Counted from the stretch's first letter, positions 1 through 11,876 are shown. The stretch: 64,000 bases of DNA from Gaeumannomyces sp. JS-464 (GCA_002197995.1 NGZR01000001.1:6386001-6450000), one strand, 5' to 3'. Notes: a model not told the origin generated them from the letters alone. Numbers and translations: made by a program.

Positions 1-2499
1 GACGGTGTTCAGCTGGGTCGGTGTCGGGGAGAAAAAGAGACTATGGATGCGTGGCGCCACTCGTGACAGTTTACAAGCACGCATGGAGATCGCGATGCCC
101 CTCAGACCATGCAGGGGTGCAGGAACTGTCTGGGTTCTCGGCTCTCAAGCCCTGACCAGCCACCGCTCGTGGCCGGCTGGAACCGGTCAGTGACCTAGCC
201 AGGACTAGCCCATGACAAAAAGGAGTCGGCCTTGAGCGCCACAGGGGACTATCGAATTGGGCGACGGAGCTAGACCGCATCTGACGGGTTGTTGCCGGTA
301 TCACCATTAGCAAGAGCCAGGAGCCAAATATGTCAAGATCCACTGGCACACCGAGCAGCGCCAAACGTGGATGAACGAATACAGGTGGGTAGCTTTAGAC
401 TAACTGTTCTGCCAGCGTATGTAGTCCTCTTTTCCGTCTCCTGAACGTAGATTCGGGACCTTCCGCTCGGGCGCATCTACGAGTCCCGGCCGAGCAGGAC
501 CTTCAGGCTGGGCCCAACACGAATGGAGTGAAGGGAACAATGCAGCTTTCGTACTTTCAGCTCCTACGGCTCCGCTCAGTCGCCCGGATTTAACCGGGAC
601 CCCGAGTCCAAATCACAGGCAGCCAGGCTCCGTCCGATGGCGGAATCCGATGGCCCAGACTGGCGGGTTCGCTGCGTGGTGAAGTCAGAGGCAGGGACTC
701 TGCAGTTCTTGGGAGGCCATGGAGTGTGTATAACGGCAGGTGTGGCCGGAGCCTGACCTCCTTTCGTGTCGTCAAACATGGCGCGCGACTTTCAGCTTCC
801 CGAGCTAGAGTTGTGTGGGTGGTAGACTTGAGGCATCAGTAATCGCGATGCATGGCCGAACATTGGGGATCAAGGGAAGAGGGAGGGTCGGCAAACAAAG
901 GCGCCAACCTGACTCGTTGGAGCTAGCGGTGGCTTGACAGGTATGGACATGGCTTGCTGGAGGGTTGGAGGGTTGCCCCAACAGGGGGGTTCTGCTAGCT
1001 GATCTTTCCCCAGAGAGCCACCGCTAGAGCCGATGGACAAAGAGGAGTCGAGCAAGCCCCGTGCGGCTGTTGACGTGCCACAGAAATGGCGCGGCGCTTT
1101 GTCGTTGTGGGCTTTGTTGGAGAAAAGTAATTCCCAGGGCGGGGAGGCAAATTTCTTTGTCGAGGAAAGACGCAACACTCTGTCCCTATCTCTGAGACTG
1201 GGAAGAATGATGAGCCTTGGGCTAATCTTCACGCGGAGAGAGAGCAGACGCTCCACGGTGGCTTTTTTTTTTTTTTCTCTCAACATAAACTCGACAGTTG
1301 CATGTGTGTCAACAAGATGGAGCGCTTTTTTTTCCTGATGCAACGAGATGCCAACGTCCAGCGGGTCCGGTTAGGGTTGTGGGGCGCCGGATCTGCGCAA
1401 AAGCAGGGCAAGACAGCACAGAGGCACAGCGGCTGGGTCACCCCGGTTAGAGTGCCTGGGCACCTGGGCAAGCTGAGCTGCGAGCCAACGGGCAGGCCAG
1501 AGGGTCGAGTTGGTCGGGGTCTGGGCCCAGTGCCGTCACGCGGCGACAACACCGCGGCATTCTCAACGCTGATATCCCAAGACCCATTGTCGTGTTCGGG
1601 ATTGGGAAAGGTCTCGCTTAATTAAGCGACGCAGAGGAAGCTGAGTACCGAGCAGGCACGCACCTAGGTCAGTCAGGAATGCAGAACAGACGCAGGGAGG
1701 GTTCATGCCGTGTGCAACGCGAGACGAGGCGGAATGTGGGAACCAACCTACCTCCTTGGAATGCCGCCGGAAACGCTGCGGCGAAGGCGGCGCACCTGGG
1801 CACGTTGGGCTTGACAGCCCTGGGATCTGCAGCTTTTCCTTTCGCGTTGGTTCATGGGTCTGATAGCTGCAAGGGGCTTAACGGCGATGTTGGCCTCGGG
1901 TTTGTTGTAGGTCTAGCTGGCACGCTAGGCATCGGGGCTGCTCGGCCACCAGAAATCACAATCCCACGCATGTTTCTCGTCTCGGTGAAGCCCATGCCAG
2001 TCCAGCGGCCCCAGTGAAACCATACATACAAGACCAGGACCGACCAGCCCCGAGACGAACCAAACAGCAAACACTGCGCATGCCCCGAAACCCAATCAGC
2101 GAGCTTGGGACCAGGGGGAGATGGCCCTTCAAGCGACTGTGCATGGCGTCCTCCACATCAGCCAACCCCCGTCCTGTTGGAACGACCTAGGTGGCGGCAC
2201 CAACGAACAAGCAAATAACGAAGGCGGTCTGCCGGCCAGCATCATTACCGAACATCACCGCAGTGTTGGTCGTGTCTGCCGAGCCGCTGGCTCGCATTCC
2301 GCACATCTCATTCCAGTTTGGAGCAACAGACGAGCTGTGCGAGGAGCCCGCTCTTTCCGGGGCCCCCATTCGCGGCAGCGGTCACACTGCTCCATCCCAC
2401 CACCATGACCGTCCCGGCCGCCTGCTGCCCACAAGATCAATAATACCGCGATTCATTCGAGTCAAGTCTCCTCACCCCCGCAGCCCCACCGAGCCCGCC
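1..2499. other. Left-edge region with no supported gene
   Basis: No reading frame here has a convincing start, splice pattern or recognisable protein family on either strand. The frames that stay open are short, mostly begin at non-ATG codons and have irregular composition. A T-run lies near 1262-1276 and another near 1326-1332. The last few hundred bases presumably hold the promoter and 5' UTR of the plus-strand gene whose ATG is at 2500. Confidence 0.5.
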
Positions 2500-4643
2500 A
2501 TGGAAACCGAGTCCACGCGGGACCTCGCAGGGCGAGAAAGCGCCGCTGACGGCCGACACGACGTGCATCACGACCATAAGGATGGAACCGCCGCCACCCT
2601 TCTCCGGTCCTCGTCGCGCCACAATGACACCGCCCTTCGTCGCCGCATAAAGGCCCGTCTGTCCTGGCACCGACAGTCTCTGCCGCCCTCGTTCTTCCAG
2701 TCCGCCGACTTCTCACTTGACGCAAGCACCCATCTGATAGAAAAGCCAACAGCAGCACCGGCGGCAGCACCGGCGGCAGCACCGGCAGCAGCACCAGAAA
2801 CAACAGCGCTGTCGTCGTCGCGTCGGCGGAGCGTTCTGTTTGGACACGGCAGACGCCCGTCCCAAGAACCCGAGGCCACGGAATCGCTTGCGTCCTCGCA
2901 GCTGCAGCCGTTGATTACGAGCCACCCACGTCGCCAGCCCCACAACTCGTGCCGGCCTGCCACCGTCACACTGGCTGATCCAGCGACCCAGTCTGGGCCC
3001 CCCGACCGGCAGGGGGTCAGGCGCACCCCGCAAATCCTGCCGGCAATACGACGGCTCGTGCTGTCAATAATCCAACGGCCGATCGTCACACCACCGCCTC
3101 GTCTTCGTCTCGCGCGGCCCCGCAGGCTGGTATACTTGGCCGCCTGCTCAGACGCGCCAGCACGCTGCGTCCAAGGTCGCCGAAGCCAGCCAAGGAGCCC
3201 TCAGGCTACCCCCGGGAGAGGCCTGCCCAGGGAGCGCCGGACAGCAGCCACGCCGAGCCGGCGTCCGTTCGCTTTTCCGCCCAGGAGCAGTGCAGCAACG
3301 CGCCCGTCCAATCCCCGTCGCCGCCAAACCGTCTCAAGACCGCGTCTGCGGCTGAGGCTTTGCAGTCTGCAGCTGCCACAATGCCACCAGCAGCACCCTT
3401 GCAAAGGAAGCCGAGCCTGATGGATCGGCTGCGGCTGCGATCCTCAAGCACACCCACACCGCGGGAGCAGCAGCAGCAGCCGCCGCAGCAGCCGGTTAAA
3501 AGGGCTGCATACGTCCCCACGCATGCTGCATCGGATTTTTCACGCCTAGACCCCAAGGTTCGCGAGGGCTACCAGTTCTACTCTCGCAGCAGCAGCAACA
3601 GACACAGCAGGGTCCTCGACAATTCGGCTGCACATGACCAACTGGCTTCTGAGCTCCAGAGGCTTGCCTCTATCTCCTCCGACATCACTGATGAAGAGCC
3701 CAATGACGGCCATTCTCACGCCGTTGCATCAGCAGCACAGCCAAGCCAGCACCGCCATCAGCAGATATATCACCAGCGGAAATCGCACCCTCTGATGGTC
3801 GATCCGCATGAAAACCAAAATCCATCCCCTCGAGACTCCAAAGGCCCCTTTTCCACTAGTCCTTTACTAGAATCGAAACCAGACGAAACTTTGTCTTCAG
3901 CAGTCCATGCTGGCAGCATCGACACCCATGGAAGAGGCAATTACACCCTCAACTCCTCAGCGATGCCGAAGACGAAATCAGATGGCGAGAACAAAAACGC
4001 GACGCCTTGTCAAGCCCAGAGCGCGGAGGACCAAAATGGCGAGCAGCAGGCTCCGCAGCTCACTGACTACGAGATCTTCGTCCGCCGCGCTGCCGAGAAG
4101 GAAGAGCAGGAGCTCCGCCGGCGGAAGCTGGTCGCACAGGGTATGGTTGGTCGCGTTCCTGCCCCCCAGCTACCGCCGCCGAACCCATTCTACTGGCACT
4201 CGACTTCCCCACCACCAAGGCTCGGCGGCATCGAAGAGGACCAAGGCACCAACTCCAACTCCAGCGCGGGTGACACAACGGCCGTGAACCCGCGCAGCAG
4301 CCGCAGCAAGTCTAAGCGCGACAGCGGCCATTCATACTCAATGGGCGTTGGCGGGCCAGCGTTCCAGCAGCAGCAGCAGCAGCAGCAGCCCTGGCAACGC
4401 CACGCCAAGCGTCCAAGCTGGGCATCTAGCGCGGGCAGGGGCGCGAGCATCGAGGAGGAGGAGGGGCTGGTTGGAGGTCGGGGTGTCACCACGGTGCCGA
4501 CCGCCCAGCCACAGGCCCTGCGTCGCAAGTCGAGCATCACGCGGCGCATCGCTGAGTATGTGCGGCCGACCCGGGAGTCGGGCGCGTGGGGCGAGGTCGT
4601 CCTGCGCCCGCCGAGCAGGCTGCAAGGAAGGCAGCAGTCTTGA
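2500..4643 (+). CDS. Hypothetical low-complexity basic protein
   Basis: Function not recognised. The ATG at 2500 opens a Ser/Arg/Pro-rich reading frame (start METESTRDLAG) that passes through an Ala-Ala-Pro repeat. Near 2950-3000 the convincing coding frame changes: from about 3000 the next frame reads without stops to the TAA-side end at 4643. Its features are a segment around PSLMDRLRLRS, a charged helix around DYEIFVRRAAEKEEQELRRRK, an 8-Gln run (4365-4388) and a tail around RRKSSITRRIAEYVRP. The change can be explained by one missing base or by an unusually short 35-nt intron (GT at 2949 to AG at 2983, with a CTGAT branch-like motif). No signal peptide or membrane span is seen. Serine-flanked basic patches suggest a phosphoregulated disordered protein, but that is only an inference from composition. 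Confidence 0.6.
2752..2796 (+). repeat. 12-nt tandem repeat coding Ala-Ala-Pro-Ala
   Basis: The unit GCAGCACCGGCG occurs about 3.75 times head to tail with one substitution in the third copy. It lies inside the coding region and gives an AAPAAAPAAAP tract. It is a candidate length-polymorphic site. Confidence 0.85.
4365..4388 (+). repeat. (CAG)8 coding polyglutamine
   Basis: Eight uninterrupted CAG codons encode Q8 in the hypothetical protein, just before a PWQRHAKRPSW segment. A shorter CAG/CCG tract lies near 3468-3495 in the same gene. Confidence 0.9.
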
Positions 4644-5537
4644 TGACCCCGGCGGAGGCGGAGCCGTTTGCAGGGCATTTCCAGGGGAACACCACCATTT
4701 GGATTCACACAACGATAAACAACATTGGGTAAGCGCGTGTTTAAAAAAAGATTCAGCGATACAACGAGTAGCGATACGGCATATGATGACCCTTTGGTGG
4801 TTGTGGAATATCCATTGGGCTATTGTAGAGTTGGACACGGAAAAATCATCTTCTTTGTCTAAGACGATGAGAAATGAAACCGAATGATTCCCGGCCCCGA
4901 GACATACATGTTTCCACAAAAGACAGATCTAATTATGCCCAACTCATCAAAACAAACCCACCCCTAACATGCCGAATACCCATCTCTGTTGAACATCCAA
5001 TTATCATTACTCAGCCCTGGTAGTTTATCACAACCGCATGTTCAATGCAGTCTCTCGTCGATTACAAAAATTATCTTCCGGTTCTTCGTCGATCTTTGCC
5101 AGCTGAACCCCAGCTATCCCGAGGGCGAACTAGCAAGTGGCGATGTGGTCGCATCGATCGTCACTGATAAAGGCAAAAAGTAAAAGCCAGTATGTCTTAT
5201 CAAAGCCTTAAATAATGAGAGACACGGAAAATATGGTGGGAGTTCGGGAAATGAAAACGCACCAAGCCGGATGCGTCCTATGGACGCTGCACACTCCCCT
5301 GTGCCCGCGGCTCTTCTCCACGCACTGGCATAGGCCGTTCCTGTCGTGGGGGCACCGCCCGCAAAAGGTGAAGGGGTAAGCCTTTTGGTCGTCGGGCGGT
5401 GTCGTGGTGAGCCTGGGCGGCGGCGTGGGCGGAGGGGGCGCCTGAGGAGGCGGCGGCGGTGTCGGCTCCGGGAGGCTTGGAGGGCTCGGTGGCGGCGGCG
5501 GCGGCGGCGGTGGGGCGTTGGCCGGGTCCGGGATGTA
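4644..5537. other. Intergenic region between convergent genes
   Basis: This stretch holds the 3' flanks of the hypothetical gene and of the minus-strand LysM gene. The plus strand at 5400-5520 is a GGC/GGT-rich tract, which produces long open frames of Arg/Gly-rich junk in several frames. No gene is supported. Confidence 0.5.
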
Positions 5538-5939
5538 TTACGAGGCGACGCACAGCCTGGCGCCAACCTCGAGCTGGTCGCAGGTCTTGAACATGAAGTA
5601 GTTGTTCCAGAGCTTCAGGTCCCAGTCTGTGATTCGGTACGTCTGAGTGACGTCCCAGCACGTGTCTCCCGGCTTGATTTCGTGCACCTGGAAGTAAGGA
5701 GGACAAAGACGGCTGAGTTAGCGTATGAACTGACTGTGTGAGTGAGGCCTTGTTGTGATGGCATGTCTGGTTGCCGTGGCTCTGGGAGTAGTTAGGTAGA
5801 GGTAGGCACTTGCCTGCATGCACCACGGCCAGGAGGGGAACAGGCCCGGGTTCGCTGGCTCCCCCCACTCGAGCGGGGCGGGGTTGGCCGCTGCGAGTGA
5901 GATGAGGCCTGTAGTGGTCGCGATAGCCGAACAGCGCAT
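5538..5939 (-). CDS. Small secreted single-LysM protein
   Basis: Two exons (5939-5814 and 5687-5538) encode 91 residues. Exon 1 gives a short signal-like N-terminus (MRCSAIATTTGLISLAAANPAP) and a Trp/Pro-rich linker. Exon 2 is a nearly complete LysM domain: it starts HEIKPGDTCWDV, continues through ITDWDLKLWNNYF and ends VGARLCVAS. LysM domains bind chitin oligosaccharides or peptidoglycan. In fungi such mini-LysM proteins are secreted and can hide wall chitin from plant receptors or protect hyphae. Cysteines sit in TCWD, TCDQ and LCVAS, as is common in fungal LysM. The joining intron (5813-5688) begins GCAAGT after CAG, a canonical GC-AG donor. Splicing there keeps the frame exactly (WCMQ|VHEIKPGD), whereas a GT donor nearby does not. 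Mature size is about 70 residues. Biological role is inferred from the family. Confidence 0.82.
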
Positions 5940-8123
5940 CGTATAGTAGGTGAGTTGACTATATAGAGTAGTAATAGTTTGTGAAAAGTGTTAACCCAAA
6001 GTTGTGGTCAAGGTTGCTGCTTCCCGCCTCAGCTCATCACCCCTGAACCCCGGGGGTTTATCTCTTCTATTTACTTCCATATTGCGGCTACTGTGGTCGG
6101 TTACCTAAATCACAAATCTCGAAAATAGGCGTTTCGACGGGTTTGCACAATACCAACGGCGAATCTGGATACAGCTGATTTTGCACTTCGTGACCAATAC
6201 CAAAGTCTTGACAAAGAGCCGGCCTGTCCAGTCGTTAGTATTGTGCGTTTTGAGAGCAAAGAAAGCCAAGGCTCATATTTGAACATGGTGCCAAAATTGG
6301 TACACAATAGAGGCCTCGGACTCTTGGTTACAGAGAGACAAAGGGCTTGGACTTGAATTCGGCACGAGAACTGAGCACTGGCCGTCAACCCAATGCAGCA
6401 TCAAAGTCTGGCTTCCAGTTAGTGAAACCGATTTATGAATTCCACGTGAGCACCAGATCAGGGTTAGCGGTTAACAATTTCCCGAAGTAAAACGAGGCAA
6501 GAAAAGACTACAAGCGGGAGACCCGTGAGGCGTTGACGTTTGGGGTTAACAGCTCTACAACACGCGCTTCGCGCCGACACCAGTCATTGCCTTGCCAAGG
6601 TGCGAGATAGCCCGGAACTTCTAGCCGGTTCCCCGTGCTTTCCACGCATCTGCCGCTGACAGTCGCTACTAGGACTGAACTCTACTTTGCGGCCGGCTTG
6701 TCATCAAACCTTGGGTGGTTCCGCCTTACAACATGATTAATGTCACCAAGCGGCTGCTCCGATGTCTGGAGCCCGACTGGTTCAAGTAGGATCGAGTACG
6801 AGTCGCGTCCATGACCGAATTCCGACTGGCAGGAGTTGGGGGCAAGGCACTGCCAGCCGGCACGGCATGTTGACCACGCAGCTTTTTCTTGTGGCGATCC
6901 CGAAACGTGCGCTCGACGCTCGTATAACAGACTTTGGCGCTTTTGCGTCGTATTGCATACCACGATGGCGCCTACTCGGCCACCGGGGCGATGTAACACA
7001 CCCGCAGGGCCCCAAGATGCGGAGGTGTTGGTGCCATGCCGACCGGACTCTTCCTTCTTGCTTCTCGAAGCGAGCGCTGTAGTTAACCCCACGCGTCGAC
7101 GGGCGGGCTTCTCCTCAACATACTACGTAGACCCTCTAGCAAATTTATCTCACATGATGGAGATGACAGGCGGTTGGCTGTCCACAAATTGGCGATGGCA
7201 TAAACGGGACTGCACAGTGATGTAATACCCAGTGTCTGGTCGTCAGCCGCGGGCCGTGCCCGAATTTTAAAAAAAGGGACAAGGTTGAGGGAAAGACCAA
7301 GGACAGCCTGCATACTCGTGGCGACTCAGGCCCTCTAAAACAGCACCCAATCTTTGCGCTGCCAACGGAACATGGCTACCCCCGCATATCCCTGGGAGAG
7401 GCCTGCTCTGTGTCAAGCCAGCCGGCCCCAAGTCCAGCCCCGCGCGAGGACCTGCCATGCCCAGTGCTGGTCTCAGCAGTCTGTGTCTCCAAGAACCGTG
7501 ACGGCAGCCTCGGGGAAAGATGACCGGTGCGGCCTTGTTACAGCCCGGACGGAACACAGGCTCCGCTCACGTTGCGTGGGCGGCCCATCTCGCCACCTCT
7601 CGGCACAGGAGCATACAGGCTGGGCTCACATGGAATAGGTTGCCGGATGTTATTCCCCAAAGAGCTGCCGGTCTCCCTGGGAGGCTGGACCAACAAACCG
7701 TCAGCAGCTACGAACGACACACACCGCTGCTGCCCGCCCGGCATTCGGCCTTCCCCGCTCCCAGCGCCCACCTGATCCAACCTCCGCTTCTCCAGTAACC
7801 AAAAGCCAAGCCCGCGTCCTCACATCCGCAAGCAACAGCAGCTGCCGCTGCGCCCCAGGGGACCGTGAAGAGCAAAATCCTCCCCGACCAAAGCCTGGCA
7901 GAGGACCGGCCACCCGCGGTCCCTGAGCCAGAGAAAGACCCCGCCGGACAACGATGCCCGCCTGGCGCTGCGTCCGGCCTCGCAGCGACGTACCTTCTAG
8001 GGTCCACCACGCCAAGCCCCGCCGGCGGGCCGAGCCATGGGACGAGGCGACTGCGTCGGTGGCGGCGCCATCCCCCGGCCGCCGGGCGTCGAGTCCAGCC
8101 TCGGCTGCCCCCGCGACGCCGGG
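5940..8123. other. Intergenic region, includes an adaptor-like motif
   Basis: No gene is supported over 2.2 kb. At 6355-6368 the sequence GAATTCGGCACGAG matches exactly the EcoRI adaptor end used in classic lambda-ZAP cDNA libraries. The last few hundred bases should contain the promoter of the rhodopsin-domain gene. An in-frame upstream ATG at 8037 could extend that protein by 29 residues. Confidence 0.5.
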
Positions 8124-10304
8124 ATGCGCGGGCTGAACTTTGCGGTCCAGACGGCGGCCGCCATCCTGGTTGTTGGCTTCTTTGCCGCCCGCTCCTTTGC
8201 CAAGTGGGCCGTGTCCTCCCCGATCCGGGCCGAAGACTGTATGTATATATATATCTCTCTCTCTCCCTTCCTTCCTCTCTTCCCCTGGAGGACATATCTC
8301 CTCCTCGACCGCCCATGGCCTGTCCGCTTCTTCAGGAATGCGGCTGGATCTGCGGTCAGCCAGCTAACTCCAGAGCTGCATCTCCTAATTCGCAGGGCTC
8401 TGCTTAGCAGCACTCGTAAGTCCTCTCGTGGGATCTGGCACCGCTCGGGCGATGCCAATCACACCGACATCTTCTGACGACATCTTGCTGACTGTGGTTG
8501 TCGCTGCAGGTTGTCACGCTGGCGTATATATCATGTATTTTCGCCAGTAAGTCTCGAGAGTCCTGCCGAGGCTTCTGGCGACGGGGTGGCTGGGATAGCC
8601 TGCTTACTTAGCACCGTGGTCTGGACTTCAGTGCATCACTATGGGGATGGCTACCACGCCTGGGATCTGAGTCCCGAGAGCTTCAAATGCTACAAGGAGG
8701 TGAGCCGTCGCTACAACAGTCTGCTTCGGGAACTTCTCCTGTCATGTGGCTGCATGAGAAAGACTGTCTGATAAGCAAGCCCGTGCTAACCTCGTCTTCC
8801 TCTTGTCAGTGGATGTACATGAGTGCGGTTCTATACTGCCCTGCCGCCTATCTCACAAAGGTCACCCTGCTTTTGCTCATCGCCCGCGTCTTCGCCGTCA
8901 AGAAGCAGGTGGCCCGGGGAATCTACCTGTTCATCATCCTCATCACGGTGCTCTACACGCCGCTGCAGGTCGTCAAGACGCTCATGTGCGTGCCGATCCC
9001 GGCCTTCTGGAACCGCGACGTCCGGCCCGACTTCTGCTTCGACACGCGCAGGGTGTTCATATCCGACATATGCCTGGCCTTGTTCACCGACGCCGTCATC
9101 CTCGTCCTCCCCCTCTTTCTCGCCTGGCCCCTCCGCCTGAGCGTCCGGAAAAAGCTAAAAATTGCCGCCTTGCTTGGCGCGGGCGGCGGCGCCGTCGGTA
9201 CCGACGCGCTACGCATATATAAAATTATCGAGATACCCTATGAGGAAGACACGTCAGGGCGCTTTACCTTACTGACAATATTGACGTGAGGCCCCTTTCC
9301 CCGACCTTGCAAACAAAACCACCGCTGCTATTTGCCTCCCAATCAACCCCCTGACTGACTGTGCGAGGGGTGGGGGGAATCAAAACAACCGCAGTACCCT
9401 AGAGCTGACGACGGGTTTCGTCTGCGCCTGCGTGCCCCCAATCAACCTCCTGCTGGAGCGGTGCCTCCGCCGGGCCGCCAGGATCTCGGCCAACAGCCCG
9501 AGGACGCCGACGCCGCCCCGGCGGAGGGCGCGCATCGCTGCCGCCTTCACCATGACGGACCGCGCCGGCAGCGCCCCGACGCTGCCCAAGCGCTTCTCCA
9601 ACCGCTGGAGCTCGCTGCTCACGGCCACGACGACGACGGCGACGGCCGGCATGTCGACCAGGACCAAGATGACGACGACGTCGGAGAACGGCACCACCAG
9701 CAGCAGGATGCCCGCGTCGAGGCGATGGAGAGAAGCAGCCGCCCCGGCGTCGGAAAGGGGCACCATCAGCAGCAGGATGCCCGCGTCGAGGCGGGCGAGA
9801 GCAGCAGCAGCAGCAGCAACCGCAGTCGCCAAGCGGCCCTGCAGTCCCGACGACACGTTCAACGTCGACGTTGAGCGCGCCCTGATGACAGGCCAGCCGC
9901 TGAGCAGGATCGCCGCCACGAGCCGCCCCGGCCGCGGCGACGAGGCGGCGGCGGCGGACGACAGGACCCGTCGTCCCCGGGACTGGCTGCGGAGGATGGG
10001 CAGCTCGCAGTCCCGGACCGGGACCGCCACGACGGGGGGATCGACGGGGGGATCGAGGCGTCGCGGGTCGACCGAGGCCACGGGCCGGCGCCAGCTCGAG
10101 ACCACGGCGGCGGCGCCGGGCGCGGGCTGCGACCTGGGCGGCATCACCAAGACCATCGAGATATCGCTCGAGCGCTCAGACGTCGAGCCGCCGCCGCCGC
10201 CAAGCGTTGCGGCAAACACGCACGCTGCCTACGACGGGAGCAGGAGGAAGCTAATTCCCGGGACTGTTCGGGAGGGGAGGACGGTAGAAGATGATGAGGG
10301 GTGA
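8124..10304 (+). CDS. Rhodopsin-domain integral membrane protein (PTH11/SAT4-like)
   Basis: Six exons can be joined in frame: 8124-8238, 8396-8415, 8510-8546, 8599-8699, 8810-9285 and 9395-10304, giving 552 residues. The N-terminal half is a seven-helix fungal rhodopsin-like domain. Visible landmarks are the first helix (AVQTAAAILVVGFFAARS), the EDWLCLAALV start of helix 2, SVHHYGDGYHAWDL, LYCPAAYLTKVTLLLLIARVF, ILITVLYTPLQVVKTLMCVPIPAFW and the ELTTGFVCACVPPINLL end helix. Each junction restores these motifs, for example E-D-W across exon 1/2. The cytosolic C-tail is about 280 residues, Ser/Arg/Ala-rich and probably disordered, and carries a 69-nt in-frame duplication. Proteins of this family are fungus-specific and few have a proven ligand; PTH11 acts as a surface sensor in Magnaporthe. 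A start at 8037 is possible. Confidence 0.85.
9682..9819 (+). repeat. 69-nt in-frame tandem duplication (two copies)
   Basis: Two adjacent 69-nt units share a nearly identical core of about 34 bases (9691-9724 and 9760-9793, one mismatch), then diverge. Each encodes a T/I-SSRMPASRR motif in the disordered tail of the rhodopsin-domain protein. The unit is 23 codons, so copy changes keep the frame. Confidence 0.75.
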
Positions 10305-11876
10305 CGCACATCGTTCTAGTTTCGTAGCGCTGAGGGTTTAGCGATTGGTTCGATATAACAAAGCGAGAGCGCCGTCTTCTTTCGATATCCCCCGAGAACA
10401 GAGCCACTGGTCTTGGGGTCCGAGGTTTCAATCCCAGTGCCGCAAACTGCTTGTTCCAAGACGTCCGGCACGCTCCAGAAAACTCCCGTTTTAAAACAAG
10501 CGGAGCTCCCTTCCATAGCATTCGTAGCCAAATACAGTAACATTAGATCGCCGCCAGCACTTGAATGGCCAAATCTGTGTTTAGGCCAGGAAGGGGATGG
10601 GTTGAAAGACATCTGCCTCTAAAATGTTCATCAATGTACTCCGAATCTGCTTTATTCCTGATCTCATGTTCCTGTTCGCAAGTGGCAAATATGGGTTAAC
10701 GTAAGAAATTGATATCATGCCTTCCTTAACTCCTCAATTCCCTCCAATGTAAATGCTACTATCGTCTTGCTAGGAAGTGGCAATGTTGCGAGCAGCTAAT
10801 TGTAGATCTCCTGGAACCTCGTGCAGTTCCTCGGCCTTGCCAGAAGTACCCCTGTGACTTCCTACTGCGGAGCAAGTCCTCAAAGGGAGTCAATATGCCC
10901 TCGATTGTTGCCGTCTTTAGGGTACAGCCAGAGACTAGATATCACAAGCTCCTTGAGTTTGCGCAGCCGGGGGTGACTTCTGTGGCTGTCAAGAGTCCGG
11001 GGCTTATGTCCCTGGAACTGGTCTGGGTCCGGCAAGCGTCCTCGGAGACAAGTCCGTTCGTCATCCCGAGGACAGGGCTGAGAACAAGCTCGGTAGGGAT
11101 TTGTGTATTGCAGCCCAGCTCCCTCGAACTTGAGCCTCGCCAAGCCACTGCAACGACTAAAAAGGGTCGAGAATGACGACGAATCTTCCAAAGACCGATA
11201 TGCTTAGCGAGCAAACAGCATACGATAACGAAGGACGAGTAGGACCATCGAGGATGCTCGAATCTTTTGGAGAGCCGAAAGAGCTGCCGCATGGAGAGAG
11301 TTGTCGAACGTCCTTAGCTGGTTGATTATTATGGCCAGGCTTGCCGTACGGTGACTGGTTGGCCACTATGAGCTGCTCCACCACATCGTGAAGCCAAGTC
11401 GGTGGGCTGGGGAAGCCGACAATGGACGTTGACTTTGTGGTGGTATGGTTCGACGGTGCCGAGGAACTTGCCATTGATGAGGGGGACTCGCCCGGTGAGG
11501 TCGTTGGGGGATATAGTCGTTGATGCCGGGTTGTACGAAAAGAAGCAGCTGCTTGTGTTCGAGGTATATACCGCGAACCTCAAGCGGGTTGTAGAAAAGT
11601 GCAGGAAACCTCCCCCAAAAGACACGCTGAGACGGACCAAAAATGTAGACAGATACGAAGAAAATGGGGTATTCTGAGGCGATTGTTCGTAGAAAGCGAT
11701 TCGTAATTCCTTGCCCCGATGGTAAACCAAGGAAAACCAAAGCAAAGCACAATGCAAATGAAGAATCTATGGCTAACATAAAAGCACCTTGAGAAGGGCA
11801 AACAGCCCGGACCACTTGCCGGTGGTCATCATGACGTGACGGAAGGGAGTGAGAATGGATCAAAACCAAAGCCAGA
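10305..11876. other. Intergenic region with a possible gene remnant
   Basis: No intact gene is seen. On the minus strand, between about 11850 and 10880, pieces of protein-like sequence switch frame several times without good splice sites. Examples are NDLTGRVPLINGKFLGTVEP, PTWLHDVVEQLIVANQ, FSTLFSRCSGLARLKFEGAG and LRKLKELVISSLW. The last two resemble the leucine-rich part of fungal F-box proteins. I read this as a possible decayed F-box/LRR-type gene, with low confidence. Confidence 0.3.
10880..11800 (-). pseudogene. Possible decayed F-box/LRR-like gene
   Basis: Protein-like segments follow one another on the minus strand in the order expected for one gene, but in different frames and separated by stops. 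The distal part has leucine-spaced segments (LARLKFEGAG, LRKLKELVISSL) typical of leucine-rich repeats in fungal F-box proteins. No F-box motif itself is clear. Family assignment is a guess from composition, and the whole call could be chance. Confidence 0.25.

Noticed and set aside
1370..1376. TTAGGG-like hexamer, possible telomere repeat
   Set aside because: Single copies only, here and near 19507; no tandem array.
5114..5868. Arg-rich and Ala/Pro-rich frames around the LysM gene
   Set aside because: They come from a GGC-rich tract and from wrong frames; only the spliced LysM frame has family motifs.
10405..10445. Short tRNA-like stretch (GGTTTCAATCCC)
   Set aside because: No matching acceptor or D-arm could be paired.
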